From Photobacterium sanguinicancri (GTDB lineage: Bacteria; Pseudomonadota; Gammaproteobacteria; Enterobacterales; Vibrionaceae), in the NCBI RefSeq assembly GCF_024346675.1, contig NZ_AP024850.1, positions 3,636,365-3,700,364 of the forward strand: a stretch of DNA of 64,000 bases, given 5' to 3'. The notes below the pieces were generated by a model. The model did no database searches, was not told where the DNA came from, and saw only the letters and a list, made by a program, of their open reading frames with translations. Within the stretch, counting starts at the first letter, position 1. The number at the start of each line of letters is the position of its first letter. This document shows positions 17,051-26,814 of this stretch, piece by piece. The position numbers and the translations under genes are program-made.

Positions 17051-17560
17051 ATGTCTTTATTGCAAGTATTAACATTCCCAGATGATCGCCTGCGCACTGT
17101 CGCTAAGCCAGTTGAAGCCGTTACCCCTGAGATCCAAAAAATTGTCGATGACATGATTGAAACCATGTACGACGAAGAAGGTATCGGTCTAGCAGCCACG
17201 CAAGTTGATGTTCACCAACGCATCGTGGTGATTGATATCTCCGAAGAACGCGATCAACCCATGGTACTGATTAATCCTGAAATCACCGAAAAACGCGGTG
17301 AAGATGGTATCGAAGAAGGTTGTCTTTCTGTTCCGGGCGCTCGTGCTTTAGTTTCTCGTGCAGCCGAAGTATCAGTCAACGCGCTTGATCGCGATGGCAA
17401 CCCGTTCTCGTTTGAAGCTGATGATCTGCTGGCAATTTGTGTTCAACATGAATTAGACCATTTAGCAGGAAAGCTGTTTGTTGATTACCTATCGCCACTG
17501 AAGCGTAAGCGTATTCAAGACAAGCTAACGAAAATCAAACGCTTTAACGAAAAGAACTAA
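17051..17560 (+). CDS. def: Peptide deformylase
   Basis: Def removes the N-formyl group from nascent proteins, undoing the modification made by the product of the adjacent fmt. The 169-residue form has all three motifs: GIGLAATQ (44-51), EGCLS with metal ligand Cys91, and QHELDH with His133, Glu134 and His137. A longer frame from 16958 adds 31 non-conserved residues, so the family start [14 protein letters not shown] at 17051 is used. fmt follows 27 bases downstream. Confidence 0.96.
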   Translation: MSLLQVLTFPDDRLRTVAKPVEAVTPEIQKIVDDMIETMYDEEGIGLAATQVDVHQRIVVIDISEERDQPMVLINPEITEKRGEDGIEEGCLSVPGARALVSRAAEVSVNALDRDGNPFSFEADDLLAICVQHELDHLAGKLFVDYLSPLKRKRIQDKLTKIKRFNEKN

Positions 17561-17587
17561 TAAGCCAAAACCTTTAAGGACGCTACC

Positions 17588-18532
17588 TTGAGCAAACCTT
17601 TGAAAATCGTTTTTGCTGGTACGCCAGACTTCGCCGCCCGTCATCTGGCGGCGTTGTTGTCTTCACAGCATGAAGTTATTGCCGTTTATACTCAACCTGA
17701 CCGCCCTGCGGGTCGTGGTAAAAAGCTAACGGCGAGCCCAGTAAAAGCACTAGCGCTTGAACATGACATTCCCGTATACCAACCAGAAAACTTCAAATCA
17801 GATGAAGCCAAGCAAGCGCTGACCGATTTGAATGCAGACTTAATGGTTGTGGTTGCGTACGGTTTGCTATTACCGCAAGCCGTATTGGATACCCCAAAAC
17901 TGGGTTGTATCAATGTTCATGGCTCAATTTTACCGCGCTGGCGTGGTGCGGCACCAATCCAACGTTCGATCTGGGCGGGAGATGCCGAAACAGGCGTTAC
18001 CATCATGCAGATGGATATTGGCCTAGATACTGGCGATATGCTAAGCATTGCAACCCTACCAATTGAAGCAACAGACACCAGCGCAAGCATGTACAACAAG
18101 CTTGCTGAACTGGGTCCTGATGCATTAATTGACTGCCTTGGTGATATTGCAGAAGGCAAAGCAGTACCAGTGAAACAAAATGATGAACTGGCTAACTACG
18201 CGAAAAAGCTAAGCAAAGAAGAAGCAAAAATCGATTGGACCATGGATGCTGAAGCGATTGAACGTTGCGTTCGCGCTTTTAACCCTTGGCCAATGAGCTA
18301 CTTCACCGTGGCAGAGCAAAACGTAAAAGTTTGGCGCACAGCTGTGGAAGCCGATAATCAAGGTAAGCCCGCTGGTACGGTTCTATCTGCAGACAAGCAC
18401 GGCATTGTGGTTGCAACAGGTAAAGGCGCACTACGCCTGATAGAGCTACAACCACCCGGTAAGAAAGCGATGCAAAGCCAAGATTTGCTGAACTCTCGCC
18501 GTGAATGGTTTGAGCCCGGCACCGTTTTGTAA
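17588..18532 (+). CDS. fmt: Methionyl-tRNA formyltransferase
   Basis: Fmt formylates Met-tRNAi using 10-formyl-THF. The 314 residues show [14 protein letters not shown] at the N-terminus, the [17 protein letters not shown] catalytic segment near 108-124 and [11 protein letters not shown] with the catalytic Asp. The C-terminal OB-like domain follows. The start codon is TTG at 17588, with AAGGACG about seven bases upstream and no in-frame ATG that keeps the conserved N-terminus. It is co-transcribed with def. A strong hairpin follows immediately. Confidence 0.95.
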   Translation: MSKPLKIVFAGTPDFAARHLAALLSSQHEVIAVYTQPDRPAGRGKKLTASPVKALALEHDIPVYQPENFKSDEAKQALTDLNADLMVVVAYGLLLPQAVLDTPKLGCINVHGSILPRWRGAAPIQRSIWAGDAETGVTIMQMDIGLDTGDMLSIATLPIEATDTSASMYNKLAELGPDALIDCLGDIAEGKAVPVKQNDELANYAKKLSKEEAKIDWTMDAEAIERCVRAFNPWPMSYFTVAEQNVKVWRTAVEADNQGKPAGTVLSADKHGIVVATGKGALRLIELQPPGKKAMQSQDLLNSRREWFEPGTVL

Positions 18533-18536
18533 TGCG

Positions 18537-18566
18537 AAAGCCAGTGCTTGCACTGGCTTTTCTTTT
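18537..18566 (+). terminator. Terminator-like hairpin after fmt
   Basis: The stem AAAGCCAGTGC / GCACTGGCTTT has a two-base loop and is followed by TCTTTTC. It may end part of the def-fmt transcript before rsmB. Confidence 0.8.
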
Positions 18567-18647
18567 CTATCCAAATAGAAAATACGCAACACTATCGCGC
18601 TTAATACCTTCCAGTATTAACGTTAAAAGAATTTCAGGAAAATCCGA

Positions 18648-19925
18648 ATGAATGTAAGAGCCGCTGCAGCCAAAGTTATCTATCAGGTTGTTGATCAGGG
18701 CCAATCCCTTTCCAACGTACTCCCTGCTGCTCAACAAGAAGTGAGAGAGCGAGACCAAGCACTATTGCAGGAGATTTGTTATGGCGTACTGCGCTGGTTA
18801 CCGCGATTAGAGTCCATTACTAACCACCTAATGGACAAACCACTGAAAGGCAAACAACGGGTTTTCCATCACCTTATTTTAGTGGGTCTTTATCAACTCG
18901 GTCACATGCGTATTCCCGCACATGCCGCTGTTGCTGAAACGGTTGATGCCACTAAAACACTGAAAAAGCCGCAACTTCGTGGCTTGATAAACGCTATTTT
19001 GCGTAACTATCAACGTCAACAAGAAGCACTAGATGCTCAATCAATCAGCCATGATGCGGGTCGTTATGGCCACCCTAGCTGGTTACTAAAGCTGCTTAAG
19101 GCGAGCTACCCTGAACAACTTGAAGCGATTGTTGAAGCAAACAACACCAAAGCACCAATGTGGCTACGTGTGAATCGCCAACACAATACCCGTGATGAAT
19201 ACCGAGTCCTGCTAGACAACGAAGGTATTGCCACAGAATTGCACCCACAAGCAGGTGATGCACTGCGCCTGTTAAAACCTTGCGATGTTACACAACTGCC
19301 AGGGTTTGCTGACGGTTGGGTATCCGTTCAAGATGCAGCGGCACAATTGGCGGTTGAATACTTACAACCTCAAGCTGGCGAATTGATCCTAGATTGCTGC
19401 GCTGCACCCGGTGGCAAAACCGCGCATATTATGGAGCGTCAACCCGATACCCAAGTGGTGGCCATTGACTGTGATGAGCACCGCCTATCACGTGTACACG
19501 AGAACCTTGAACGTTTAAATCTAACCGCTCAAGTTTTGTGTGCCGATGCGCGCTACCCAAGCGATTGGTGGCAAGGTGAGAAATTTGACCGCATCTTACT
19601 CGATGCGCCGTGTTCAGCAACCGGTGTTATTCGTCGCCACCCAGACATCAAGTGGCTACGCCGTGCTGATGACATTGCAGCATTAGCCGAACTACAAGCT
19701 GAAATTTTTGATGCAATGTGGCTGCAACTCAAATCAGGCGGCACCTTGGTATACGCAACCTGTTCTATCACTCCGCAAGAAAACAGCGAGCAAGTAAAAG
19801 CCTTCTTAGGCCGCACCGCTGACGCGACGTTAATGGATAGCGATCCGACCAACCCTGGTCGTCAAATCCTACCAGGTGAAGAACAAATGGATGGCTTCTA
19901 CTACGCCGTATTGAAGAAGCAATAA
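18648..19925 (+). CDS. rsmB: 16S rRNA m5C967 methyltransferase RsmB
   Basis: RsmB (Sun/Fmu) methylates C967 of 16S rRNA using SAM. The 425-residue protein has an N-terminal NusB-like RNA-binding domain (about 1-140) and a C-terminal methyltransferase. SAM motif I is [14 protein letters not shown] (about 247-260). The two active-site cysteines lie in DAPCSATG and [11 protein letters not shown]. It follows fmt by 115 bases as in E. coli, where def-fmt-rsmB-trkA is conserved. Confidence 0.96.
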   Translation: MNVRAAAAKVIYQVVDQGQSLSNVLPAAQQEVRERDQALLQEICYGVLRWLPRLESITNHLMDKPLKGKQRVFHHLILVGLYQLGHMRIPAHAAVAETVDATKTLKKPQLRGLINAILRNYQRQQEALDAQSISHDAGRYGHPSWLLKLLKASYPEQLEAIVEANNTKAPMWLRVNRQHNTRDEYRVLLDNEGIATELHPQAGDALRLLKPCDVTQLPGFADGWVSVQDAAAQLAVEYLQPQAGELILDCCAAPGGKTAHIMERQPDTQVVAIDCDEHRLSRVHENLERLNLTAQVLCADARYPSDWWQGEKFDRILLDAPCSATGVIRRHPDIKWLRRADDIAALAELQAEIFDAMWLQLKSGGTLVYATCSITPQENSEQVKAFLGRTADATLMDSDPTNPGRQILPGEEQMDGFYYAVLKKQ

Positions 19926-19951
19926 CAGCCATCTAACGCTGAAACGAGAAC

Positions 19952-19983
19952 AATCAGGCTATTTCAATCTAGCCTGATTTAAA
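19952..19983 (+). terminator. Possible terminator after rsmB
   Basis: A 10-bp stem AATCAGGCTA / TAGCCTGATT with an 8-base loop is followed by only TTAAAAA, so the T-tract is weak. Confidence 0.55.
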
Positions 19984-20067
19984 AATCGGAGTAAGCTACG
20001 TCAATATTAGAACGGGGCACATACGTGCCTTTGTGCCAATTTAGAGAAACTCAGTCAGGCGAATGCT

Positions 20068-21444
20068 ATGAAAATAATCATCCTCGGAGCCGGTCAGGTC
20101 GGGGGCACACTCGCAGAAAACCTTGTGGGTGAAAACAACGATATTACTATCGTTGATAAAGACCCAGAGCGTCTGCGGGAGCTGCAAGACAAGTACGATC
20201 TTCGTGTCGTACAAGGTTTTGCTAGCCACCCAAAAACCTTGCGTGATGCAGGTGCACAAGATGCTGATATGCTGGTTGCCGTCACCAATTCTGACGAAAC
20301 CAACATGATCGCCTGTCAAATTGCCTTCTCTTTATTTAATACCCCAAACCGTGTGGCGCGTATTCGCTCACCTGAATACCTGAAAGAAAAAGAACAGCTA
20401 TTCCAATCCGATGCTGTTCCTGTCGATCACCTTATTGCACCAGAAGAACTGGTAACAGGTTATATCGAGCGATTAATCGAGTACCCAGGTGCGTTACAGG
20501 TTGTTGGTTTTGCGGAAGATAAAGTTGGCCTTGTCGCAGTTAAAGCCTACTACGGTGGTCCACTTGTGGGGAATGCCTTGTCAGCACTACGCGAGCACAT
20601 GCCGCATGTTGATACTCGTGTCGCTGCCATTTTCCGCCAAGGTCGTCCTATTCGCCCACAAGGTACCACGATTATTGAAGCCGATGATGAAGTGTTCTTT
20701 GTCGCAGCCAGCAACCATATTCGCTCCGTCATGAGTGAACTTCAGCGCCTTGAAAAGCCGTACAAACGGTTGATGATTGTCGGTGGCGGCAACATTGGGG
20801 CAGGGTTGGCACGACGTTTAGAGCAAACCTACAGCGTCAAGCTGATAGAGCGAAACCCTAACCGTGCTGAAAACCTATCAGAAATGCTAGAGAACACTAT
20901 CGTGTTTTGTGGTGATGCGTCAGATCAAGAGCTCCTCAGCGAAGAGCACATCGAACAAATTGATGTTTTCATTGCCGTAACCAATGATGATGAAGCGAAT
21001 ATCATGTCAGCGATGCTGGCCAAACGTATGGGCGCCAAAAAAGTCATGGTGCTTATTCAGCGTGGCGCTTACGTTGATTTGGTACAAGGTGGTACGATTG
21101 ATATTGCGATTTCCCCGCAACAAGCCACTATTTCAGCCTTACTCACCCATGTCCGTCGAGCGGATATTGTCAATGTATCGTCACTCCGTCGTGGGGCGGC
21201 AGAAGCGATTGAAGCCATTGCCCATGGTGATGCCAGTACATCAAAAGTCGTGGGACGCGCTATCAGTGACATTAAGCTACCACCGGGTACCACTATTGGT
21301 GCCATTGTTCGTGGCGAAGAAGTATTGATCGGCCATGACAGAACGGTTATTGAACAAGACGATCACGTAGTGATGTTCTTGGTTGATAAGAAATATATCC
21401 CAGATGTTGAACGCTTGTTCCAACCAAGTCCGTTCTTCTTGTAA
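20068..21444 (+). CDS. trkA: Trk potassium uptake regulatory subunit TrkA
   Basis: TrkA is the cytoplasmic NAD(H)/ATP-binding gating ring of the Trk K+ transporter. Its 458 residues form two RCK units. The first begins [19 protein letters not shown] with a GxGxxG loop, and the second starts near 232 ([18 protein letters not shown]). Each is followed by a TrkA-C domain. trkH starts seven bases after its stop, so regulatory and channel subunits are made together. Confidence 0.97.
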   Translation: MKIIILGAGQVGGTLAENLVGENNDITIVDKDPERLRELQDKYDLRVVQGFASHPKTLRDAGAQDADMLVAVTNSDETNMIACQIAFSLFNTPNRVARIRSPEYLKEKEQLFQSDAVPVDHLIAPEELVTGYIERLIEYPGALQVVGFAEDKVGLVAVKAYYGGPLVGNALSALREHMPHVDTRVAAIFRQGRPIRPQGTTIIEADDEVFFVAASNHIRSVMSELQRLEKPYKRLMIVGGGNIGAGLARRLEQTYSVKLIERNPNRAENLSEMLENTIVFCGDASDQELLSEEHIEQIDVFIAVTNDDEANIMSAMLAKRMGAKKVMVLIQRGAYVDLVQGGTIDIAISPQQATISALLTHVRRADIVNVSSLRRGAAEAIEAIAHGDASTSKVVGRAISDIKLPPGTTIGAIVRGEEVLIGHDRTVIEQDDHVVMFLVDKKYIPDVERLFQPSPFFL

Positions 21445-21451
21445 AGTATTT

Positions 21452-22897
21452 ATGGTTAATTACCGTCCTATCTTATTCGTGATTGGGTTGGTCTTATCGA
21501 AGATCGCCCTCTTCATGTACGTCCCTACTTTAGTGGCGTTTTTTACCGGCACTGGTGGCTTTATTGATTTTGCCACAGCGGTGATCATCACTCATGTGGT
21601 GGCCTTCCTATGCCTCACCTTTGGCCGTACCAACGAGTTTAAACTCGGGGTGCGCGATATGTTTCTGATCACCACCTTGGTTTGGACCATCGCCAGCGCT
21701 TTTGCCGCGCTGCCCTTTGTGTTCATCAATCATATCAGTTTCACCGATGCCTATTTTGAAACCATGTCAGGGATCACCACCACAGGTTCAACGGTACTCA
21801 GTGGCCTCGATGATATGGCACCGAGCATTCTATTGTGGCGGTCAACGCTACAATGGCTTGGCGGTGTCGGCTTCATCGTGATGGGGGTTGCCATCTTGCC
21901 GATGCTCAACGTCGGTGGGATGCGGCTGTTCCAAACGGAATCATCAGATTGGTCCGATAAAAGCTCACCGCGTACCAAAAATGTCGCCAAAAACATTGTG
22001 AATGTGTACTTGATCCTAACGGGTCTTTGCGTGGTCGGTTACATGCTGGCGGGGATGAATACCTTTGATGCCATCAACCACGCCTTCACAACATTATCGA
22101 CCGGCGGTTATTCCACCTCTGATGGCTCGATGAACCACTTCTCCAATGCCGCGCATTGGGTAGCGATCATCTTCATGTTTGCTGGCGGCTTACCTTTCTT
22201 ATTGTTCGTTCAGATGTTGAGAAAGAAAAGTGCGACCGCTTTATTCAATGATGCACAAGTACGCGGATTTACCCTGTTGGTCTTTGGTGCCGGGTTATTG
22301 GTCGCAATATGGCTCACGCTTGATAAAGACTATACGTTTGCCGATGCCTTCCGTGTTTCGCTGTTCAACATCATTTCAGTGGTCACCACCACAGGCTTTG
22401 GCTTAGATGACTTTACCAACTGGGGTCCATTCCCTGCGATTGTGTTTGCCTTCATTATGCTGGTGGGCGGTTGTTCAGGCTCCACGGCTGGCGGCATTAA
22501 AATCTTCCGTTTCCAAGTGGCTTTTGCCTTACTGCGTAAGCAAATGATGCAATTGATCCACCCATCAGGGGTGTTTATCCAGCGCTACAATGGCCGTCCT
22601 GTCACGGATGGTATCGTACGTTCTGTTGTGGCCTTTGCATTGACGTTTATTATTACGATAGTTGTGGTAGCTGCGATTTTAGGCATGCTCGGACTGGATC
22701 CCGTAACCAGCATTACAGGCGCGGTCACAGCAGTTGCGAACGTAGGACCAGGGATGGGCAATATTATCGGCCCAACAGGGAACTTTGCGACATTACCCGA
22801 TGCAGCAAAATGGGTACTGAGCTTCGGCATGTTGATGGGGCGTTTAGAGATATTAACGGTATTAGTGGTGTTCTTCCCCGCATTTTGGCGAGATTAG
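21452..22897 (+). CDS. trkH: Trk potassium uptake channel subunit TrkH
   Basis: TrkH is the inner-membrane K+ channel subunit regulated by TrkA. The 481 residues are strongly hydrophobic with four pore-loop repeats. Filter-like segments are MSGITTTGSTVL, FTTLSTGGYST, VVTTTGFGLDDF and AVANVGPGMGNI. A longer frame from 21383 runs back into trkA and is rejected in favour of ATG 21452. A strong terminator follows. Confidence 0.96.
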   Translation: MVNYRPILFVIGLVLSKIALFMYVPTLVAFFTGTGGFIDFATAVIITHVVAFLCLTFGRTNEFKLGVRDMFLITTLVWTIASAFAALPFVFINHISFTDAYFETMSGITTTGSTVLSGLDDMAPSILLWRSTLQWLGGVGFIVMGVAILPMLNVGGMRLFQTESSDWSDKSSPRTKNVAKNIVNVYLILTGLCVVGYMLAGMNTFDAINHAFTTLSTGGYSTSDGSMNHFSNAAHWVAIIFMFAGGLPFLLFVQMLRKKSATALFNDAQVRGFTLLVFGAGLLVAIWLTLDKDYTFADAFRVSLFNIISVVTTTGFGLDDFTNWGPFPAIVFAFIMLVGGCSGSTAGGIKIFRFQVAFALLRKQMMQLIHPSGVFIQRYNGRPVTDGIVRSVVAFALTFIITIVVVAAILGMLGLDPVTSITGAVTAVANVGPGMGNIIGPTGNFATLPDAAKWVLSFGMLMGRLEILTVLVVFFPAFWRD

Positions 22898-22935
22898 TCC
22901 TGCACAGGTCCTGAGAATCACGAACCAAAAGATAC

Positions 22936-22964
22936 AAAAACGGCGCTCATCAGCGCCGTTTTTT
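22936..22964. terminator. Bidirectional terminator between trkH and the hemolysin III gene
   Basis: The stem AAAAACGGCGCT / AGCGCCGTTTTT with a CATC loop serves two convergent genes and has T-rich tails in both directions. Confidence 0.9.
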
Positions 22965-22982
22965 ATTGCTTATTAAGCTTGA

Positions 22983-23636
22983 TTAGATCGGTTTTACATA
23001 TAAGTAAATCGCGAAGAAATGACAAATCGTGCCACCTAATACAAACAAATGCCAAATCGCATGATTGTAAGGAATGCGCTTATTCACGTAGAACACCACA
23101 CCCAGCGAGTAAATCACCCCGCCAAGCCCTAGCAAGACAAGACCGCCTGTTGCTAAGGACAAAGACAACTGATACACCGCAATCAGCGCTAACCACCCCA
23201 TCACCAAATAAGTTGCCAGCGATAGCTTTTTAAAGCGGTATACAAACATAATTTTAAGGGCAATACCCAGTAACGCTAACCCCCAAATCACCGCCATTAA
23301 TGTCATGGCGAGTGGGGTACGTAATGTGATCAACAAAAATGGGGTATAGGTACCCGCGATCAATAAGTAAATCGCACAGTGATCTAGGGTTTTCAGTACA
23401 CGCTTGGCTTTTTCTAGTGTGATAGCATGATACAAAGTCGAAGCCAAATACAGCAGGATCATACTGCCGCCATAGACGCTTAAACTCGCAATACTCATGG
23501 TATCAGCATTCAGATTATTCGCCTGCACCAGCAGCAAAACTAACCCTACAATCCCAAATAGCATACCAAGGCCATGACTCACACTGTTGGCAATCTCTTC
23601 TGCTACCGAATACTGTGGGCCGGCACTTTTATTCAT
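22983..23636 (-). CDS. trhA: Hemolysin III/YqfA (PAQR-like) membrane protein
   Basis: This 217-residue inner-membrane protein has about seven transmembrane segments and belongs to the hemolysin III/TrhA group, related to PAQR receptors. Family features are [23 protein letters not shown] at the N-terminus, [31 protein letters not shown] and the C-terminal [21 protein letters not shown]. The conserved histidines suggest a metal site. True haemolytic activity is unproven in most members. E. coli YqfA is implicated in membrane homeostasis. It converges on trkH. Confidence 0.9.
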   Translation of the reverse strand: MNKSAGPQYSVAEEIANSVSHGLGMLFGIVGLVLLLVQANNLNADTMSIASLSVYGGSMILLYLASTLYHAITLEKAKRVLKTLDHCAIYLLIAGTYTPFLLITLRTPLAMTLMAVIWGLALLGIALKIMFVYRFKKLSLATYLVMGWLALIAVYQLSLSLATGGLVLLGLGGVIYSLGVVFYVNKRIPYNHAIWHLFVLGGTICHFFAIYLYVKPI

Positions 23637-23772
23637 TGTTGTCGCTCCTAATAGAGTTAAAACTCAGCTAAAGAGCAGTATCGCACAACTTAGCTTACAC
23701 TTGTACGCTGAAATGCATTTATCATCATTTTAACACTCAGCGCCCAAGTTATAATCCACAACGTCACTATCA

Positions 23773-24561
23773 CTAAGTGGTCTCATCAAGGAAGGCGACA
23801 ACTTGCTCACCCGCAGATTCAGGAGAACAATCAGCGCTAATCTGTAATTCGCGTTTTAATTCACCACGCCCTAAGAACCCCGCCAACATACCAGACACAC
23901 CTTTTAAACGACGATCCACTTCAAACCACAATTGCAAACCTTGTTCATCACGGTAGGCCACCACTTCAAGCTCTCGCCAGCGACCGTGGAATGGTCCAGA
24001 AACAGGCACAAATTCAAATTCTTGTACAAATGGCAACGCAAAACCTTTGGCAGCTTCACATTCCACCTGACGAATACGCAAGCCTGCTTGCTCTAAAGCC
24101 GTAAACACCCCATCCATCAAAGGCTCGGGACGCACGGTTAAGGTGTCTTTATCTTTAGGATCAATCGCAAGCGCAATATCTAATGAGGTATCAAGCCACA
24201 CTTGAGCATCACCAATCGTAACGGGCGTATTAAATGGAAGGTCGAAAGTAAATGAAAATTGACGCTCTTCCTGCACTCCAATCACAAAAGCTTCGGGTAA
24301 TGACCATTCGGCCAACTTACAAATTTGCGGTATTTTTTCTTTACGCTGATCACTGTCGCCACGGCCAGTCGCCACCTCATCAAGATAACGGCAGCATAAA
24401 GATAAATGAATATTATCAATTTGCTGTTCGGTTGCCCCACCTTGAACGCGAATTTCAATTGGCAGCGGTTGGCCTGGGATCAAAACATCATGAGGTAAAA
24501 TTGTATCGACTTTAGCAGCGCCAATGCCAAAACTCGCGAGACTTTTTCGAAATAAAGACAT
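23773..24561 (-). CDS. Spo0M-like arrestin-fold protein
   Basis: This 262-residue protein matches the Spo0M family. The N-terminal half (about 1-130) is the predicted double beta-sandwich, beginning MSLFRKSLASFGIGAAKVDTIL. Spo0M was named for sporulation control in Bacillus, but Vibrionaceae do not sporulate and the role here is unknown. No signal peptide or membrane segment is visible. It appears to be a single-gene unit, with 136 bases to the hemolysin III gene downstream. Confidence 0.85.
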   Translation of the reverse strand: MSLFRKSLASFGIGAAKVDTILPHDVLIPGQPLPIEIRVQGGATEQQIDNIHLSLCCRYLDEVATGRGDSDQRKEKIPQICKLAEWSLPEAFVIGVQEERQFSFTFDLPFNTPVTIGDAQVWLDTSLDIALAIDPKDKDTLTVRPEPLMDGVFTALEQAGLRIRQVECEAAKGFALPFVQEFEFVPVSGPFHGRWRELEVVAYRDEQGLQLWFEVDRRLKGVSGMLAGFLGRGELKRELQISADCSPESAGEQVVAFLDETT

Positions 24562-24889
24562 GCATCCTCCTTGCGCATTGCATCAATACTGGCCATTAGC
24601 TTGGCGCTATCGATGGTGCAAATAAACAGTTAAAAACCAGTAGGCTTAAGATACGTTGACTCTATCTTGTACAGTCCGAGATCAAATCGCAAGTCAATTC
24701 CACTACTGACTATTTGAGCGATTAGAGAATTCCGACAGAGGCTTTAAAAAGTAGAAAATAAGGCAGAGAAATAACAACATTGGCGTTAAATTGAGCGGAT
24801 AAGTACCCACATAAATAACGAGTCATCGACAATAAAAAATAGGGGGAGAAACTCGACTTTACGAGAGATGTAGCGAACACCAAAAGAAA
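24562..24889. other. Intergenic region upstream of the Spo0M-like gene
   Basis: This AT-rich stretch of about 330 bases lies between the Spo0M-like gene and the gntR terminator. It should contain the Spo0M-like promoter. I see no ORF, tRNA or repeat I can support. Confidence 0.4.
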
Positions 24890-24922
24890 ACGGAGCGTCT
24901 GACACGCGGGGTAACGCTCCGT
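24890..24922 (-). terminator. Terminator of the GntR-family gene
   Basis: On the minus strand a 9-bp stem ACGGAGCGT / ACGCTCCGT with a 15-base loop is followed by the T-rich tail TTTCTTTT. It lies 18 bases past the stop codon. Confidence 0.8.
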
Positions 24923-24939
24923 CTGTAGGGTATTTCTTA

Positions 24940-25620
24940 TTACTTAAGTAGCTCAATGGTTGCTTGGCGAGCAGCTTCAGGGTCTCGCGCTAAAATCGCA
25001 TCAACTACATTCTGATGAAGTTCCAACTTCAGCATTCTATCCCGCGTAATAATGCGGAAATAGCTTTCAAATACAGCCTTGAATAAATTTCCAAATGGGC
25101 TAATAAAATGATTACCAGAAGCAAAGTAAATCAGTTGGTGAAGACGGGTATCAACCGCAATCCATCGCTCTTGATCAAATTGCTCACCGAGCTTATGCAT
25201 TTCAAGCACCAATGATGCAAGCTCATCACGATCAGCATCACTCGCATTGATCGCGGTACAAGCCGCCGCTTCTGGCTCTAGGGTTAACCGTACACGTTGA
25301 AATTCTTCAATAAGCTCACCCGAATCATTGAAGTCGAGCCATGCTAATAAATCTTGATCCAGATAGTTCCAGTTACGCTTTGGTAATACACGAGTACCAA
25401 TACGCGGACGCGGTAATACCATGCCTTTCGCTGCCAGCATTTTAATCGCTTCACGTACTGCGGTTCGGCTGACGCCATACATTTCACCCAGCTCAACTTC
25501 ACCCGGTAAAATATCTCCCGGTGGCGTTTCACCTTTTAAAATACGCTGACCGATTGATTCAGCTAATCGATACGACAAGTTCCGGCTAGTCACTAACCGT
25601 TGCTGATCTCGCTCCATCAT
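24940..25620 (-). CDS. FadR-subfamily GntR transcriptional regulator
   Basis: The N-terminal winged helix (about 12-82) shows SYRLAESIGQRILKGETPPGDILPGEVELGEMYGVSRTAVREAIKMLAAKGMV. A C-terminal FCD ligand-binding domain (about 95-226) has the metal-ligand-type DTRLHQ and HQNVVDAI segments. The NWNYLDQDLLAWL linker resembles sugar-acid regulators such as DgoR, but the ligand cannot be assigned because no metabolic genes adjoin it. AGGGG precedes tandem ATG codons, so the start may be the second, at 25617. A 14-bp palindrome lies about 50 bases upstream. Confidence 0.88.
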   Translation of the reverse strand: MMERDQQRLVTSRNLSYRLAESIGQRILKGETPPGDILPGEVELGEMYGVSRTAVREAIKMLAAKGMVLPRPRIGTRVLPKRNWNYLDQDLLAWLDFNDSGELIEEFQRVRLTLEPEAAACTAINASDADRDELASLVLEMHKLGEQFDQERWIAVDTRLHQLIYFASGNHFISPFGNLFKAVFESYFRIITRDRMLKLELHQNVVDAILARDPEAARQATIELLK

Positions 25621-25669
25621 TCCCCCTCAAAGGCTCTTTTTATAATAGTTGCCAATTTATTTCATGACC

Positions 25670-25683
25670 TATCAATATTGATA
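25670..25683. promoter_or_regulatory. Palindrome upstream of gntR, possible operator
   Basis: The perfect palindrome TATCAATATTGATA lies 50-63 bases upstream of the GntR gene. GntR/FadR proteins bind short palindromes and often regulate themselves, so this is a candidate operator. AT-rich palindromes also arise by chance. Confidence 0.35.
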
Positions 25684-25982
25684 TGCCTAATACGGCGCAA
25701 TTAGACCACAAAGCCTGCATGGTGAAACGGCTTATCTTCACACTTGCATCAGATATCCATGTTTTTGCCTTTTTTATGACCCAGCCTCATCCTAAATGAA
25801 GAGACTATTGTTCATAATTTACTCGACTATATGAATAGTTGTTGGTATCCTACCCGCGTTTTTTAACAGCAAGTATCACGCTAAACACTACGGTGAAGAT
25901 AACCCCTCTCACCACACCGTTAGCCTGGTCCCATTTGTAATCTTTCTTGGCCACGGATGTGCCTGATTTATAGGTAAAAACC

Positions 25983-26156
25983 ATGCGCCCTATGACTTAC
26001 GCTCGCTCGAACACCCGCAGCCCATCACTGTCTCGTACAACATCTCATGCACCACGCTTTAAAGCGCGTACAGCACCACAGGTGTCAGCGGACATTCATC
26101 AGATGCCAAGTCAAACCATCACCTCGACTAAAAGTGCTAACGAGAAAGCGGCATAA
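25983..26156 (+). CDS. Possible small protein of unknown function (57 aa)
   Basis: This ATG-initiated frame of 57 codons encodes a basic, Ser/Thr/Arg-rich peptide beginning MRPMTYARSNTRSPSLSRTT and ending SANEKAA. A weak AGGT lies about ten bases upstream of the ATG, and a hairpin (26170-26192) follows the stop. I do not recognise the protein. It lies in a sparse region of about 650 bases between gntR and yihD. An overlapping 75-codon frame from 26047 is an alternative, but it lacks a ribosome site. This may be no gene at all. Confidence 0.3.
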   Translation: MRPMTYARSNTRSPSLSRTTSHAPRFKARTAPQVSADIHQMPSQTITSTKSANEKAA

Positions 26157-26169
26157 ACCAAGAGATGAC

Positions 26170-26192
26170 AAGGCAGCAGCCTTTGTTGCCTT
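26170..26192 (+). terminator. Hairpin downstream of the possible small ORF
   Basis: A 10-bp stem AAGGCAGCAG / TTGTTGCCTT (two G-U pairs) with a CCT loop is followed by CCTTTCAG. The T-tract is poor, so this is only a possible terminator. Confidence 0.35.
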
Positions 26193-26218
26193 CCTTTCAG
26201 AAACCATCTTGGTATACT

Positions 26219-26227
26219 TTATCCACA
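26219..26227 (+). promoter_or_regulatory. Consensus DnaA box upstream of yihD
   Basis: TTATCCACA is the strongest DnaA 9-mer and sits directly after a TATACT -10-like element (26213-26218), about 45 bases before yihD. By chance one would expect about half an occurrence in 64 kb, so the functional meaning is uncertain. Confidence 0.4.
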
Positions 26228-26270
26228 ATAAAAATATGACAATTTATTCAGCCTTCATTGTGGAGATAAA

Positions 26271-26537
26271 ATGAAAACCCACCGCGTTAACGAACTGATC
26301 GAACTTATCCATCCTGAATGGAAAAAGCACTCAGAACTCAACCTTGTCGAGTTCCTATTAAAGCTAGCCGAAGAAGCTAAATTTGAAGGCAAGCTTGAAG
26401 ACCTGAGCGACGATGTTCTGATCTATCACCTAAAAATGCGTAACAGTGATCAGAAAGAGATGATTCCTGGCTTAGCGAAAGATTGCGAGAATGATTTCAA
26501 AACCGCTATTTTGCGAGCACGTGGCATTATTAAGTAG
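26271..26537 (+). CDS. yihD: YihD/DUF1040 family protein
   Basis: This 88-residue protein matches E. coli YihD along its length, including [40 protein letters not shown] and the N-terminal [15 protein letters not shown]. Its function is not known. In E. coli yihD directly precedes srkA and dsbA, and here ccoG lies between. GGAG lies nine to six bases before the ATG. It appears to be its own transcription unit. Confidence 0.93.
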   Translation: MKTHRVNELIELIHPEWKKHSELNLVEFLLKLAEEAKFEGKLEDLSDDVLIYHLKMRNSDQKEMIPGLAKDCENDFKTAILRARGIIK

Positions 26538-26574
26538 CCTGAAATAACAATCTCATCTTAGCAAAATCACATTG

Positions 26575-26616
26575 GGTGCTCGCTGTCAGTCTCATCACAG
26601 CGCACCTGATGTTTTT
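26575..26616 (+). terminator. Possible terminator after yihD
   Basis: An imperfect stem pairs GGTG.CGCTGT with ACAGCG.ACC and is followed by TGATGTTTTT. The internal bulge makes it a weaker prediction. Confidence 0.45.
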
Positions 26617-26814
26617 CCACGCCAACTTTCCTTCTGTTATAGCCTAAAAACGCTTCTTCTGTACCGATAACTGAAATTATGACCGTGCTAGAGTAATCCG
26701 CAATCCGGCTGTTATATAATCAGCTGATAACATACGCGTATCATTTATAGCGATCAGGCAACGTATCTGATCAAACGGCGCACCAAAGTGTGGGCACCCA
26801 AGGAAAGCAATGTC

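Noticed and set aside
22983..23636. Calling the hemolysin III family gene a virulence toxin
   Set aside because: The family consists of integral membrane proteins with PAQR-like topology, and haemolysis is not established for most members.
23773..24561. Reading the Spo0M-like protein as evidence of sporulation
   Set aside because: Spo0M-like proteins are widespread in non-sporulating bacteria, and no sporulation gene lies nearby.
26047..26274. 75-codon frame upstream of yihD
   Set aside because: It has no ribosome site, odd composition, and runs through the hairpin, the DnaA box and the yihD ribosome site and start.
26750..26785. FNR-type site upstream of ccoG
   Set aside because: Only one ATCAA half site is present. 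The opposite TTGAT half at the right spacing is missing.
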